Below, piece by piece: positions 1 through 7,624 of a stretch of DNA of 64,000 nucleotides. Position numbers and translations under genes: made by a program. Position 1 is the first letter of the stretch. Each line of letters begins with the position of its first letter. The DNA is from an uncultured Vampirovibrio sp. (GTDB lineage Bacteria; Cyanobacteriota; Vampirovibrionia; Gastranaerophilales; Gastranaerophilaceae), in NCBI GenBank assembly GCA_910577515.1, contig CAJTLW010000007.1, positions 1 to 64,000 of the forward strand. The letters run 5' to 3'. Below the pieces are notes generated by a model. It searched no databases. It saw only the letters and a list, made by a program, of their open reading frames with translations, and had not been told where the DNA came from.

Positions 1-2
1 CA

Positions 3-56
3 TATCAGGGCGGCAAAGGAAGCAGTGGTATGGTTTATATAGAGTATTCGAATTAA
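3..56 (+). CDS. C-terminal end of a truncated gene, unknown product
   Basis: Reading frame 3 is open from the window edge to a TAA at 54-56. The last 17 residues are glycine/serine-rich and end in GMVYIEYSN. The frame is followed by a clear rho-independent terminator, which supports it as the end of a real gene. Glycine-rich C-termini of this kind occur in surface and phage-tail-like proteins, but 17 residues are too few to assign a family. Confidence 0.4.
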   Translation, partial: YQGGKGSSGMVYIEYSN

Positions 57-114
57 AACAAACCTTTAGAAAACCAAACTAAATAACAAAATTTACGATA
101 AACAACTTATTTTC

Positions 115-151
115 GGGTATTGATTTTAGTAACCTTCAATACCCTTTTTTT
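115..151 (+). terminator. Rho-independent terminator of the left-edge gene
   Basis: A perfect 9-bp stem, GGGTATTGA (115-123) with TCAATACCC (136-144), is followed by seven T residues (145-151). It ends the truncated gene and separates it from the next promoter. Confidence 0.85.
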
Positions 152-156
152 ACAGC

Positions 157-184
157 TTGAAAAAGATGGAAATTAGGGTATAAT
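157..184 (+). promoter_or_regulatory. Strong sigma-70-type promoter of the antisense RNA
   Basis: TTGAAA (157-162) and TATAAT (179-184) are separated by 16 bp. The predicted transcription start (~191) coincides with the first base of an 8-bp stem closed by 241-248. No ORF follows on this strand before the terminator at 303, so the promoter appears to serve a non-coding RNA. Confidence 0.75.
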
Positions 185-190
185 AAGTAT

Positions 191-303
191 ATAGGGAAAG
201 AACCCCAAGAGGGGTCTAGGCTCTTGAAGTTCTTCATAACTTCCCTATTTTAGAAGAAATACAAGCGCTATGATTATCCAAAAGATAAGCCTTAGCGCTT
301 TTT
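191..303 (+). ncRNA. Structured antisense RNA, candidate type I antitoxin
   Basis: This is a self-contained ~113-nt unit between a strong promoter and a terminator. The 5' arm ATAGGGAA (191-198) pairs perfectly with TTCCCTAT (241-248). Nested inside are AGAAC (199-203) with GTTCT (229-233), or alternatively an ACCCC/GGGGT hairpin (202-215). The loop CAAGAG (206-211) can also pair with CTCTTG (221-226), so a pseudoknot is possible. The 3' end is AAGCGCTA (263-270) with TAGCGCTT (293-300) running into TTTTT (299-303). The RNA is antisense to most of the small hydrophobic ORF at 245-322 and to its 3' UTR. That is the geometry of Fst-, TxpA- and BsrG-type type I toxin-antitoxin loci. The RNA is inferred and does not match a family I know. 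Confidence 0.6.
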
Positions 304-322
304 CAGTTATCCTGAAATTCAC
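245..322 (-). CDS. 25-residue hydrophobic peptide, candidate type I toxin
   Basis: The ORF starts at GTG (320-322) and ends at TAG (245-247). A perfect AAAGGAGG Shine-Dalgarno (330-337) lies 7 nt upstream, as strong as any in the window. The peptide has a short charged N-terminus (MNFRITEKALR), an uninterrupted hydrophobic stretch (LIFWIIIALVFLL) long enough for one membrane helix, and a terminal Lys. Type I toxins are typically 20-60-residue single-span membrane peptides. The 3' half is covered by a convergent structured RNA, and the upstream leader can hide the ribosome binding site. It could also be a small membrane regulator. No known family is recognised. Confidence 0.6.
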   Translation of the reverse strand: MNFRITEKALRLIFWIIIALVFLLK

Positions 323-329
323 TTCATCA

Positions 330-375
330 CCTCCTTTGCCTGATTTTCTACATAACAAGTCTGTGCAGGAGGAGG
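330..375 (-). promoter_or_regulatory. Leader hairpin able to sequester the toxin ribosome binding site
   Basis: In the minus-strand transcript the leader sequence CCTCCTCCTG (375 to 366) is complementary to CAGGCAAAGGAGG (342 to 330), which contains the Shine-Dalgarno. This gives six continuous pairs, a 3-nt bulge and four more pairs, around a 23-nt loop. In type I toxin mRNAs such as hok, tisB and bsrG, the full-length transcript is kept untranslated by this kind of pairing. The pairing is read from sequence; no folding was computed. Confidence 0.55.
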
Positions 376-403
376 GCTAAACAGGGCAAGCTTACCCGAT
401 TTT

Positions 404-426
404 ATTATATAAAAACGTTCGTTTTT
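404..426 (-). promoter_or_regulatory. Candidate toxin promoter -10 with palindromic operator
   Basis: On the minus strand a TATAAT occupies 409-404, giving a predicted start near 397 and a ~75-nt leader before the toxin GTG. Just upstream is the palindrome AAAAACG-TT-CGTTTTT (411-426, 7-bp arms), in the -10/-35 spacer. It also lies ~10 bp upstream of the uvrB -35, so one repressor could act on both directions. A LexA-like role is tempting next to uvrB, but the sequence does not match a LexA consensus I know. Confidence 0.4.
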
Positions 427-435
427 TAAAATCAT

Positions 436-465
436 TTGAAAGCCTGAATTCCACTATGCTAAAAT
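436..465 (+). promoter_or_regulatory. uvrB promoter, predicted leaderless start
   Basis: TTGAAA (436-441), an 18-bp spacer and TAAAAT (460-465, preceded by TGC as in an extended -10) lie exactly 6 nt before the uvrB ATG at 472. Transcription would begin at or next to the A of the start codon. No Shine-Dalgarno is present. Confidence 0.6.
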
Positions 466-471
466 ATCATT

Positions 472-2457
472 ATGATAAAAAAGCAGTTTAAAATAGAATC
501 TGAATATAAACCGCAAGGCGATCAGCCAAAAGCGATAGAAGCACTTACCAAGGGCATAGAAGACGGTATGGAAACTCAAACCCTGCTTGGCGTAACAGGT
601 TCAGGGAAAACTTTTACCATTGCAAATGTGATTGAAAAAGTTCAAAAACCTACCCTTATCATTGCACACAATAAAACCCTTGCAGCACAGCTGTATAACG
701 AATTTAAGGAGCTTTTTCCAAATAATGCGGTTGAGTATTTTATAAGCTATTACGACTACTATCAGCCTGAAGCCTACATTCCGCGCACGGATACCTATAT
801 TGAAAAAACTGCTTCAATAAACGATGAAATCGACCGTTTGCGTCACAACACAACGCGAAGCCTTTATGAGAGAAGTGATGTAATTGTGGTAGCATCTGTA
901 AGCTGCATATATGGTTTAGGGCTGCCAGAAAACTATTTTAAGGGCGCGCTAAATATTGCAGTGGGTGAAGAGATAGACAGACAAGCGCTTTTAGAGCATT
1001 TAGTTTTAGTGCGGTATGAAAGAAATGATGTTGAATTAAAACGTGCCACTTTCCGCGCCAGAGGCGACATTGTGGAAATTATGCCAAGCTATGAAAAGGT
1101 AATAACAAGGATTTATTTCTTCGGCGATGAAATTGAAAAAATTTCAAGAATTGACCCTGTAACGGGCGAAGTTTTAGAAAATGTGCCTGAAACCGTTATA
1201 TATCCCGCAGTTCACTATCTTGCAGACGATGATGATATGGATGGTTCAATTGAGCAAATTCGCCGCGAATTGCGCGCGCGCCTGAATGAACTTTATGCAG
1301 AAAACAAACTTGTTGAAGCCCAAAGACTTGAACAGCGCGTGAATTATGATATTGAGATGATAAAAGAGATGGGGTATTGCTCTGGCATTGAAAATTATTC
1401 CCGCATCTTAGAAAAAAGGCTGCCTGGAACACCTCCCGCAACACTTTTAGACTATTTTCAAGATGATTTTCTTGTGGTGGTAGATGAATCACACGTAACG
1501 CTCCCGCAGCTTCGCGGTATGTATTTTGGCGACCGTTCTAGAAAAGAGGTGCTTGTAGACTACGGTTTCAGGCTCCCTTGTGCAAAAGATAACAGGCCTT
1601 TAACGTTCGATGAATTTTGGGGAAAAATCGGGCAAAAAATATTCATTTCTGCTACTCCTGCTGATTTTGAAAAACAGGAATCAAGCCAGATTGTAGAGCA
1701 AATTATCCGTCCAACAGGGCTTTTAGACCCCGAAATTGACGTTCGCCCGACAGAAGGGCAGGTCAATGACCTTATCTGTGAAATAAAAGCAACGGCCGAA
1801 AAGAAAGAGCGGATTTTAGTTACCACGCTAACTAAAAAAATGGCAGAGGAATTGACCGAATATTTAACCCAAAAAGGTATCAAGGTGCGATATTTGCATA
1901 GCGAAGTGCAATCTCTGGAGAGGGTTGAAATTTTAAGAGATTTAAGGCTTGGTGAATTTGATGTACTTATAGGTGTAAACCTGCTTCGTGAAGGGCTTGA
2001 TATTCCTGAAGTTTCTCTTGTTGCCATAATGGATGCAGATAAGGAAGGGTTTTTAAGGTGCGAGACCTCTCTAATTCAAACCATAGGCCGTTCTGCAAGG
2101 AACGCGGATGGGCATGTTATTATGTATGCTGATAAAATGACAGATTCTATGAAGGTTGCAATTGAAGAAACCAAGCGCCGCAGGGCTTTACAGATGGAAT
2201 TTAACAAAAAACACGGCATAACACCAAAAACCATTAAAAAATCTATTGAAAACAACCTATTGTCACTTGTTCAAAGTTACAGAAGCATTGAAGACATTGT
2301 GGCTGACCAGATGTGCGAATTAAATATCGACAAAAAAGATTTGCCAAAACTTTTAAACAAGCTTGAAAAAGATATGCATAAAGCAGCTAAAATCCTTGAT
2401 TTTGAACGCGCAGCAGAACTCAGAGACCAGATAAAGAAATTAAGAGAAATGGTATAA
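472..2457 (+). CDS. uvrB: UvrABC system protein B (excinuclease helicase subunit)
   Basis: UvrB receives damaged DNA from UvrA, verifies the lesion and recruits UvrC for nucleotide excision repair in the cytoplasm. The 661-residue length is normal. Visible motifs: Walker A GVTGSGKT (residues 40-47), the beta-hairpin region with [17 protein letters not shown] (about 92-108) that clamps one DNA strand, DEAD-like VVDESHV, helicase motif [11 protein letters not shown], and a C-terminal UVR domain (about 620-661, [24 protein letters not shown]) that contacts UvrC. The ATG at 472 fits the family N-terminus. There is no Shine-Dalgarno and a -10 sits 6 nt upstream, suggesting a leaderless message. 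It is divergent from the candidate small toxin gene. Confidence 0.98.
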   Translation: MIKKQFKIESEYKPQGDQPKAIEALTKGIEDGMETQTLLGVTGSGKTFTIANVIEKVQKPTLIIAHNKTLAAQLYNEFKELFPNNAVEYFISYYDYYQPEAYIPRTDTYIEKTASINDEIDRLRHNTTRSLYERSDVIVVASVSCIYGLGLPENYFKGALNIAVGEEIDRQALLEHLVLVRYERNDVELKRATFRARGDIVEIMPSYEKVITRIYFFGDEIEKISRIDPVTGEVLENVPETVIYPAVHYLADDDDMDGSIEQIRRELRARLNELYAENKLVEAQRLEQRVNYDIEMIKEMGYCSGIENYSRILEKRLPGTPPATLLDYFQDDFLVVVDESHVTLPQLRGMYFGDRSRKEVLVDYGFRLPCAKDNRPLTFDEFWGKIGQKIFISATPADFEKQESSQIVEQIIRPTGLLDPEIDVRPTEGQVNDLICEIKATAEKKERILVTTLTKKMAEELTEYLTQKGIKVRYLHSEVQSLERVEILRDLRLGEFDVLIGVNLLREGLDIPEVSLVAIMDADKEGFLRCETSLIQTIGRSARNADGHVIMYADKMTDSMKVAIEETKRRRALQMEFNKKHGITPKTIKKSIENNLLSLVQSYRSIEDIVADQMCELNIDKKDLPKLLNKLEKDMHKAAKILDFERAAELRDQIKKLREMV

Positions 2458-2483
2458 AGCCAATATTACACCTCAGGTATTAT

Positions 2484-2757
2484 TTAAAATAAATCACTGT
2501 GTGTGCCGGTGCGAAGAACTGTTAAAATAAGGGTATTTCTCTCAATTTTATAAATTAAAAGCCAATCAGGTTCAATGTGACATTCTCTAAAATTTGCATA
2601 ATTGCCAGAAAGCGAAATGGTCTTTGAATTTTTGGGGTAGTGTAACTTGATTGCGCAACATATCCACGATATCTTTTAGCTTTTGTATTTTATATCCGCG
2701 CTTTTTGATAAGTTTATAATCTTTATGAAATTTTGTAGAATATCTGACTTCAAGCAT
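2484..2757 (-). pseudogene. YafQ/RelE-family toxin, frameshifted
   Basis: The ATG at 2757 overlaps the antitoxin stop by 8 nt, the usual antitoxin-toxin layout. Frame 1 reads MLEVRYSTKFHKDYKLIKKR and on to ..LPQKFKDH, then runs into an early TAG. Removing one T from the run at 2615-2617 (AAA on the plus strand) restores the expected YafQ-type continuation LSGNYANFRECHIEPDWLLIY and ..TLILTVLRTGTHSDLF, ending at TAA 2484-2486. The family contains mRNA interferases that cut ribosome-bound mRNA. The gene is therefore a 1-nt insertion mutant of an otherwise well-kept ~90-residue toxin. A sequencing error in a 3-base run is possible but not the typical case. Confidence 0.8.
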
Positions 2758-3022
2758 CTGTATCCAAATCTCTAAACATCTCGTCTAAATCCGTGTACGC
2801 TTTTGAAAGCCCTATCCCTTTTTGCACATCCTCAATTGCCTTGATTGTTTCTTCATTATATTCATCAATTGTCAATTCAAAAGGTATACCTTTTTTTCTT
2901 ACCATAGCGCGAGCAAACACATTTATAGCCGTCGTCATATTGAACCCGAGTTCCAAGCAGATTGCTTCAAACTGTTTTTTTAATTTATCATCTATTCTGA
3001 TACTGATATTAGTCTGTGCCAT
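2750..3022 (-). CDS. RelB/DinJ-family antitoxin
   Basis: The 90-residue protein begins MAQTNISIRIDDKLKKQFEAI, the ribbon-helix-helix N-terminus typical of RelB/DinJ antitoxins, which bind their own promoter. A mostly charged C-terminal half (about 50-90) would wrap the toxin. The gene overlaps the downstream toxin by 8 nt. GAGGTG lies 5-6 nt before the ATG. The antitoxin is intact although its toxin is frameshifted, as expected if it has outlived its partner. Autoregulation is suggested by three half-sites just upstream. Confidence 0.85.
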   Translation of the reverse strand: MAQTNISIRIDDKLKKQFEAICLELGFNMTTAINVFARAMVRKKGIPFELTIDEYNEETIKAIEDVQKGIGLSKAYTDLDEMFRDLDTDA

Positions 3023-3036
3023 AATTACACCTCATA

Positions 3037-3066
3037 TACAATGTATTACATTATATATACATTGTA
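3037..3066 (-). promoter_or_regulatory. Operator with three half-sites at the antitoxin promoter
   Basis: Three related 9-mers, TACAATGTA (3037-3045), TACATTATA (3047-3055) and TACATTGTA (3058-3066), are spaced about one helical turn apart. The outer two are exact inverted copies. The array overlaps a TATAAT on the minus strand and lies 15-45 bp upstream of the antitoxin ATG. It fits autorepression by a ribbon-helix-helix dimer. Confidence 0.6.
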
Positions 3067-3099
3067 ACAAAATTTATTAACAATATCAATATAGGTTTC

Positions 3100-4014
3100 C
3101 TACCCCATTGGGTTTTTGCCAATAGAGGCCAAAACTTCATTTAAAACATCAAATAATTCTGCTCTCTCCACCTCATTTAATTCAACAAGCGGGCGGCGAA
3201 CATAATTTTCAATCATCTTAAGCCTAGATAGCACGGCCTTTACAGGAACAGGGTTTGGCGCCATAAATAATTTTCTAAATAACGGATATAATTTTTGATG
3301 CATATTCCTTGCAGCCTTAATTTGGCCAGATTTGAAATTATGAATTAGAGATTTGATTTCATCCCCCACAACATGGGATGCAACAGAAATTACCCCATGC
3401 GCACCCAGTGAAAGCATCGGAAGAGTAAGGCTGTCATCCCCGCAATAAATTGCAAAATCATCCGGGCAAAGAGATTTTAATTCAGTTATAACATCCATAT
3501 CAGGGAAGCTCTGCTTTAAACCTACAATATTTGGATATTCTTTGGCTAAAAATGCCACAGTGGAAGGCTGCATATTAACGCCTGTACGCCCTGGTATATT
3601 GTACAAAATAATCGGAATATCAACACTTTTTGCTATTTCGCCAAAATGTTCAATCATCCCCTGCTGATTAGGTTTATTGTAATATGGAACAACTGAAAGT
3701 ATTGCATCCGCACCAATTTCAGCGGCTTTTTTTGATGAACTAATTGCAGTTTTTGTGCAATTGGAACCTGCGCCCATTATAATTTTGGCACTTCCTGATG
3801 TCACCCCTTTAACTGCATATAAAAGTTCATATTCTTCTTCATGGGTAAGTGTCGGGCTTTCTCCGGTTGTTCCTGCAACCAAAATTGCATCAGAGCCTGT
3901 ATCTATAAGATGTTTGGCAAGCTTTTCTGTCGCCTGGAAATCAATATCCCTTTTTTCATTAAAAGGGGTCACCATTGCGGTTATCACTTCGCCTGCGTCA
4001 TATCTTAATGTCAT
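3100..4014 (-). CDS. dapA: 4-hydroxy-tetrahydrodipicolinate synthase
   Basis: DapA condenses pyruvate with aspartate semialdehyde, the first dedicated step to diaminopimelate and lysine. The 304-residue TIM-barrel protein shows GTTGES (48-53), YYNKP (111-115), YNIPGRTG (138-145, catalytic Tyr138) and Schiff-base Lys167 in VGLKQS. AAAGGAGA lies about 7 nt before the ATG. It is the last gene of dapB-asd-dapA, 39 nt after asd. VGLKQS departs slightly from the usual GIKEA, but the lysine is present. Confidence 0.96.
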   Translation of the reverse strand: MTLRYDAGEVITAMVTPFNEKRDIDFQATEKLAKHLIDTGSDAILVAGTTGESPTLTHEEEYELLYAVKGVTSGSAKIIMGAGSNCTKTAISSSKKAAEIGADAILSVVPYYNKPNQQGMIEHFGEIAKSVDIPIILYNIPGRTGVNMQPSTVAFLAKEYPNIVGLKQSFPDMDVITELKSLCPDDFAIYCGDDSLTLPMLSLGAHGVISVASHVVGDEIKSLIHNFKSGQIKAARNMHQKLYPLFRKLFMAPNPVPVKAVLSRLKMIENYVRRPLVELNEVERAELFDVLNEVLASIGKNPMG

Positions 4015-4053
4015 ACAAAATCTCCTTTTTTAAAACTTTAAGCAGCTATTTTT

Positions 4054-5076
4054 TTATCTGTTTCCGTATAAACCCATTCTCACAACAGATTCTGCAATTC
4101 TAACAGTATTCAAAGCTGCACCTATTCTTAAATTATCCGCTACACAGAATAAATCAATTGCATTATCAAAAGCTATTGATTTTCTTATTCTGCCAACATA
4201 AACAGGGTCTTTTCCGGCGCAATCTTTTGGTGTCGGGTAGATGTAATTATCAATATCATCTACTACTTCAACTCCCCATGCTTTTGATAAAATCTCGCGA
4301 GCTTTAGAGGCATCAATTGGTTTTTCAAATTCAATTGTAACAGCCTCAGAGTGGCCTCTATAAACAGGAACCCTTACAGCTGTACAAGAAATCGGCACAT
4401 CTTTAGAAAGGTGCAAAATTTTTCTTGTTTCATTTGTAACCTTCATCTCTTCTTTTGTGTATCCATTTTCTGTGAATGAATCAATTTGCGGAATAAGGTT
4501 AAAACCTATTTCATATTTAAAAACCTTGTTTTCATAAGGCATTCCAACTAGATTAACCTTTGAATTATCTGTTAATTCATTCATAGCAGCAAGCCCTGCA
4601 CCCGAAACTGCCTGATAAGTAGAAACAACAAGTCTTTTAATATTAGCATAATCGTGCAACGGCTTTAATACAAGCATTAATTGTGAAGTTGAACAATTCG
4701 GGTTTGCAACAATTCCTTTGTGCATCTTAAGGTCATCATCATTTACGCCGGCAATTACAAGCGGTACATCAGCATCCATTCTAAATGCACTTGAATTATC
4801 AATATAAACACAGCCTCTTTTAGCTGCTTCTTTTGCAAGAGCAAGGCTTGTAGAGCCGCCTGCTGAAGCTAAAACTATATCAACCCCGTCAAATTCTTCG
4901 GGTTTTGCTTCAATTACTGTATATTCTTTTCCCATAAAATCAAGCTTTGAGCCTGCTGAGCGGGATGATGCAAGCATTTTAATTGAATTAAATTCAAATT
5001 TCTTTTCTTCAAGAATGCTTAAAATTTCTCTTCCAACAACTCCTGTAGCTCCTAAGACAGCTATATTTGGTTTCAT
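4054..5076 (-). CDS. asd: Aspartate-semialdehyde dehydrogenase
   Basis: Asd reduces aspartyl phosphate to aspartate semialdehyde with NADPH, supplying both DapA and the threonine/methionine branch. The 340-residue protein has the N-terminal NADP loop GATGVVG (9-15), the catalytic-cysteine motif NPNCSTSQ, and a C-terminal dimerisation part with VPVYRGHSE. It overlaps dapB by 4 nt (ATGA), so the two are probably translationally coupled. lysC, which makes its substrate, is 43 kb away in the window. Confidence 0.96.
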   Translation of the reverse strand: MKPNIAVLGATGVVGREILSILEEKKFEFNSIKMLASSRSAGSKLDFMGKEYTVIEAKPEEFDGVDIVLASAGGSTSLALAKEAAKRGCVYIDNSSAFRMDADVPLVIAGVNDDDLKMHKGIVANPNCSTSQLMLVLKPLHDYANIKRLVVSTYQAVSGAGLAAMNELTDNSKVNLVGMPYENKVFKYEIGFNLIPQIDSFTENGYTKEEMKVTNETRKILHLSKDVPISCTAVRVPVYRGHSEAVTIEFEKPIDASKAREILSKAWGVEVVDDIDNYIYPTPKDCAGKDPVYVGRIRKSIAFDNAIDLFCVADNLRIGAALNTVRIAESVVRMGLYGNR

Positions 5077-5870
5077 AGTATATTCTCCAATCCATATATA
5101 AATTCATTATTATTATAAACATGCTTAATTGCAAGCTCTACACCAGACATAAAGCATTCACGGTTTATCGTATCATGCCGGATGACAAGCGTTTGCCCCA
5201 TCGCACCAAAAATCACTTCTTGACTTGCAACAAACCCCGGCATTCTAACTGAGTGAATATGAATATTTCCTTTGCCGTTTTCATTAAAGTTACCGCCGCG
5301 CGACCCTTGGATGCTTTCGGTTTCAGGACAGTTTCCAAGTGTAAAATCAGAATTAACATCCGCCATCATCTGTGCTGTTTTAATTGCAGTACCTGAAGGT
5401 GCATCTTTCTTTTGGTTGTGATGCATTTCAATAATTTCCGCATTATTAAAATATTTTGCAGCCATTTTTGAAAACATCATCATCAAAACCGCCCCCACTG
5501 CAAAATTTGGTGCAATAATACAGCCTGTATTGTTTGCTTTTGATAATTCCTTTAATTCTTCAATTTGCGCTGCAGCAAGCCCTGTTGTTCCTATAACCGG
5601 CTTTACTTTAGCATTTAAATATTTCTTTGTATTTTCAAAAACAACAGAAGGTTGTGTAAAATCAACCACAACATCCGGTTTATTAGCTTCAAGTGCTTTA
5701 TCTAAATCACTTTCAATAACAACATCATCAAAAACGTTTTCTCCTGTTTTGAATTTATCCACAGCCATTACAAGCTTCATCTCGTTTTTTGTTTCAAAAT
5801 TGTTTATTATGGTTTTTATAACCTCGCTGCCCATTTTTCCTGCAGCACCTGTAACTCCTGTTTTTATCAC
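5073..5870 (-). CDS. dapB: 4-hydroxy-tetrahydrodipicolinate reductase
   Basis: DapB reduces the DapA product toward diaminopimelate. The 265-residue protein has the nucleotide loop GAAGKMGS (8-15), the catalytic HHNQKKDAPSGTA motif and the APNFAVG motif typical of the family. The start is GTG at 5868-5870, preceded by GGAGA at a suitable distance. It is the first gene of the dapB-asd-dapA operon, and its promoter lies in the ~200-bp divergent gap with the gene at 6071. Confidence 0.95.
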   Translation of the reverse strand: MIKTGVTGAAGKMGSEVIKTIINNFETKNEMKLVMAVDKFKTGENVFDDVVIESDLDKALEANKPDVVVDFTQPSVVFENTKKYLNAKVKPVIGTTGLAAAQIEELKELSKANNTGCIIAPNFAVGAVLMMMFSKMAAKYFNNAEIIEMHHNQKKDAPSGTAIKTAQMMADVNSDFTLGNCPETESIQGSRGGNFNENGKGNIHIHSVRMPGFVASQEVIFGAMGQTLVIRHDTINRECFMSGVELAIKHVYNNNEFIYGLENIL

Positions 5871-5976
5871 AAAAATTCTCCAAATATTTTGTATTTTACA
5901 AGGGGAATTATTTCATAAAAATATGGCGATTTCAAGGCTTTTGAAGCAAAATTAAGAATGTTTTTTGTTAAGTTTT

Positions 5977-6005
5977 TTTACAAAAATTATCTCATCTGTT
6001 AAAAT
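5977..6005 (+). promoter_or_regulatory. Sigma-70-type promoter for the gene at 6071
   Basis: TTTACA (5977-5982) and TAAAAT (6000-6005) are 17 bp apart. Transcription would begin near 6012, leaving a ~60-nt leader that carries GGAGA before the ATG at 6071. Confidence 0.55.
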
Positions 6006-6070
6006 AAAAGCAATAAATTTTATTCAGGAGCGTTGTACCTGTAAATATTATTAAACTGGAGAAAGCTTTT

Positions 6071-6628
6071 ATGAGAATATCTGACATCAGAACCGCAAAT
6101 GAATATATCGATAAAACATACAAGAAAATCGACAATAAAAGAAAGATGATAGGCCTTGGTGCAGAGGCTGGAATAATAGGCGCAGGTGTTCTTGCATCAA
6201 AATATGCAGCAAAAGATAAATCTCGTATACAAAATGGAGCTACTGCCATAGTAGATTTTATAGCAAAGAAGCTTAAAAAAGGCTTAAATTTCGTTGATAA
6301 AAAACAATCTTTCACAAAAAATATAACAGGCGCTTTGGATAAAACATTAAAAGCTTCTGCAAAAACAAAAGCTTTTGGTCTTGTTGGTGCAGTTGCAGGA
6401 TTTGCACTTTTAAAAGTAATTCAAGCCAATAATCAGATTAAAGGCGCGATATTTACTTCAAAAGAATTTTCAAAAGAAGCTGTAAATAAACTTCCAGGCA
6501 TCATCACCCAAGCTAAAAATGCAGGAAGAACCGAAGAAAAAATCAATACAACAATGAAAGAGCTTGACAGACAGTTTAACAAAGAAATTTTCGAGCCAAT
6601 GAGAGAACGTTATTTATCTCAAGAGTAA
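6071..6628 (+). CDS. Hypothetical protein with two hydrophobic segments
   Basis: No family is recognised. The 185-residue basic protein has a hydrophobic segment at about 27-46 (MIGLGAEAGIIGAGVLASKY) and a second at about 102-117 (AFGLVGAVAGFALLKV). Both are Gly/Ala-rich and separated by Lys-rich stretches, and the C-terminal third is charged and helical. There is no signal peptide. GGAGA lies 7-8 nt before the ATG. The gene is monocistronic and tail-to-tail with a sigma factor 19 nt away. The composition resembles the two membrane proteins at 53.9-55.7 kb, so it may belong to a lineage-specific family. Confidence 0.75.
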   Translation: MRISDIRTANEYIDKTYKKIDNKRKMIGLGAEAGIIGAGVLASKYAAKDKSRIQNGATAIVDFIAKKLKKGLNFVDKKQSFTKNITGALDKTLKASAKTKAFGLVGAVAGFALLKVIQANNQIKGAIFTSKEFSKEAVNKLPGIITQAKNAGRTEEKINTTMKELDRQFNKEIFEPMRERYLSQE

Positions 6629-6647
6629 GTCTTAAAAACTTAAAAAA

Positions 6648-7268
6648 TTAAACCACTTCGTTTTTTACAAGCTTGTCTTTCACTTTATCCAAGCCTGATT
6701 TTATAATTCTTGAAATTCTTGAAGCTGAAATTGAAAATTCTTCAGATAATTCCATTAATTTTTTTTCCTGAAAGAACTTGGCTTCAATTAATTCTCTTTC
6801 GCGCCTGGGGAGTTCCGCGATAGCCTTTTTAATTGCAACGGATATCTGGTTAAATTCACAGGATTCTTCCGGCGTTTTTCTTATATCTTTTACTTCAAAC
6901 GGTTTTTCCGATTCATACATTTCATCGGTTGAAAGTATTGTTTTATAAATAGCCTCTCTAAGTTCATTTTTATCAGCATCTACAGGCCTTTGAGATTTCA
7001 CCCCGTGCCATCTGTATCTTCGTCTTAATTCATTTCTTATTGCCCATTTAATGGCTGTTGCAAGATAAGATTCGTTATATTCTTCATCGTCCTTATGACT
7101 GTCGCATAGAATATCAACGGTTTGAATACCTATATTTACAAGCTCGTCAAACTCTACAAGGTGCTGTGCTGCAATAGACTTATACTCTACCTTTACAATC
7201 TTGTTAATTAAATCAAGATATTGTCTTAGTTTGACATTTTTTTCAATTTTTTCTCTAAGGTTTTCCAT
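6648..7268 (-). CDS. Alternative sigma-70-family RNA polymerase sigma factor
   Basis: The 206-residue protein has a region 2 (about 35-90, FDELVNIGIQTVD.. and IKWAIRNELRRRYRW) and a region 4 helix-turn-helix (about 150-200, AIAELPRRERELIEAKF and ..SISASRISRIIKSGLDKV). A variable linker separates them. It lacks regions 1 and 3 of the housekeeping factor encoded at 27.6 kb, so it is a group 3/4-like alternative factor with an unknown target promoter. No anti-sigma factor is adjacent. It is divergent from rplJ. Confidence 0.8.
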   Translation of the reverse strand: MENLREKIEKNVKLRQYLDLINKIVKVEYKSIAAQHLVEFDELVNIGIQTVDILCDSHKDDEEYNESYLATAIKWAIRNELRRRYRWHGVKSQRPVDADKNELREAIYKTILSTDEMYESEKPFEVKDIRKTPEESCEFNQISVAIKKAIAELPRRERELIEAKFFQEKKLMELSEEFSISASRISRIIKSGLDKVKDKLVKNEVV

Positions 7269-7370
7269 CTCTTATCAGGCGTTATTTTTTGCGTTAGGTG
7301 AATATAATAAACATTAAATCCATGCTTTTCAATAAAAACTTGGTTTTTGTAAAGAAACATAACATTTTAT

Positions 7371-7399
7371 TTGACAACAAACCTTGTTTTTTATATTCT
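7371..7399 (+). promoter_or_regulatory. rplJL promoter
   Basis: A perfect TTGACA (7371-7376), a 17-bp spacer and TATTCT (7394-7399) form one of the best promoters in the window. The predicted start near 7406 gives a ~220-nt leader before rplJ. Confidence 0.7.
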
Positions 7400-7405
7400 A
7401 ACATT

Positions 7406-7624
7406 ATTATACACCCAAGACAGCATGGCGACCAATTATTAAGCGGTCTTAAAAATCAAAGCCTGCCCAGGTAGCAAAATTTAAAAACTGAATATTGTTA
7501 TTTGGAGATGTTTTGTACGTGTATATGCTTTTAGAAGCAAGATGTACAAAATTTTTTGCTTTTAAGACTAAATCTTAACCAAAATAAAACCTTAAAAAGA
7601 CTACGAAAGGAGAAAGTTACAATT
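7406..7624 (+). promoter_or_regulatory. Long rplJ leader, probable L10 autoregulatory RNA
   Basis: The ~220-nt untranslated leader sits where ribosomal protein L10 leaders are known in many bacteria. There the L10(L12) complex binds its own mRNA. Positions 7425-7475 are relatively GC-rich for this genome and include ACCAATTATTAAGCGGTC and GCCTGCCCAGGTAGC, probably the conserved binding portion. A terminator hairpin follows at 7511-7557. The assignment rests on position and layout; no covariance model was run. Confidence 0.55.
7511..7557 (+). terminator. Terminator/attenuator inside the rplJ leader
   Basis: TTTTGTAC (7511-7518) pairs with GTACAAAA (7544-7551). Inside is a second small stem TGCTT-TTAG-AAGCA (7526-7539), and TTTTTT follows directly (7552-7557). 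It lies ~68 nt before the rplJ ATG, so it could abort transcription before the genes. In Bacillus subtilis, L10 represses rplJL by promoting termination in the leader. Confidence 0.65.

Noticed and set aside
191..303. 6S RNA, SRP RNA or RNase P RNA
   Set aside because: Length is ~113 nt, the conserved cores of SRP and RNase P RNA are missing, and the long 6S central bubble is absent. Antisense overlap with a small ORF explains it better.
1560..2027. Long antisense ORF inside uvrB
   Set aside because: It is the codon shadow of uvrB, with low-complexity Ser-rich sequence and no RBS or family match.
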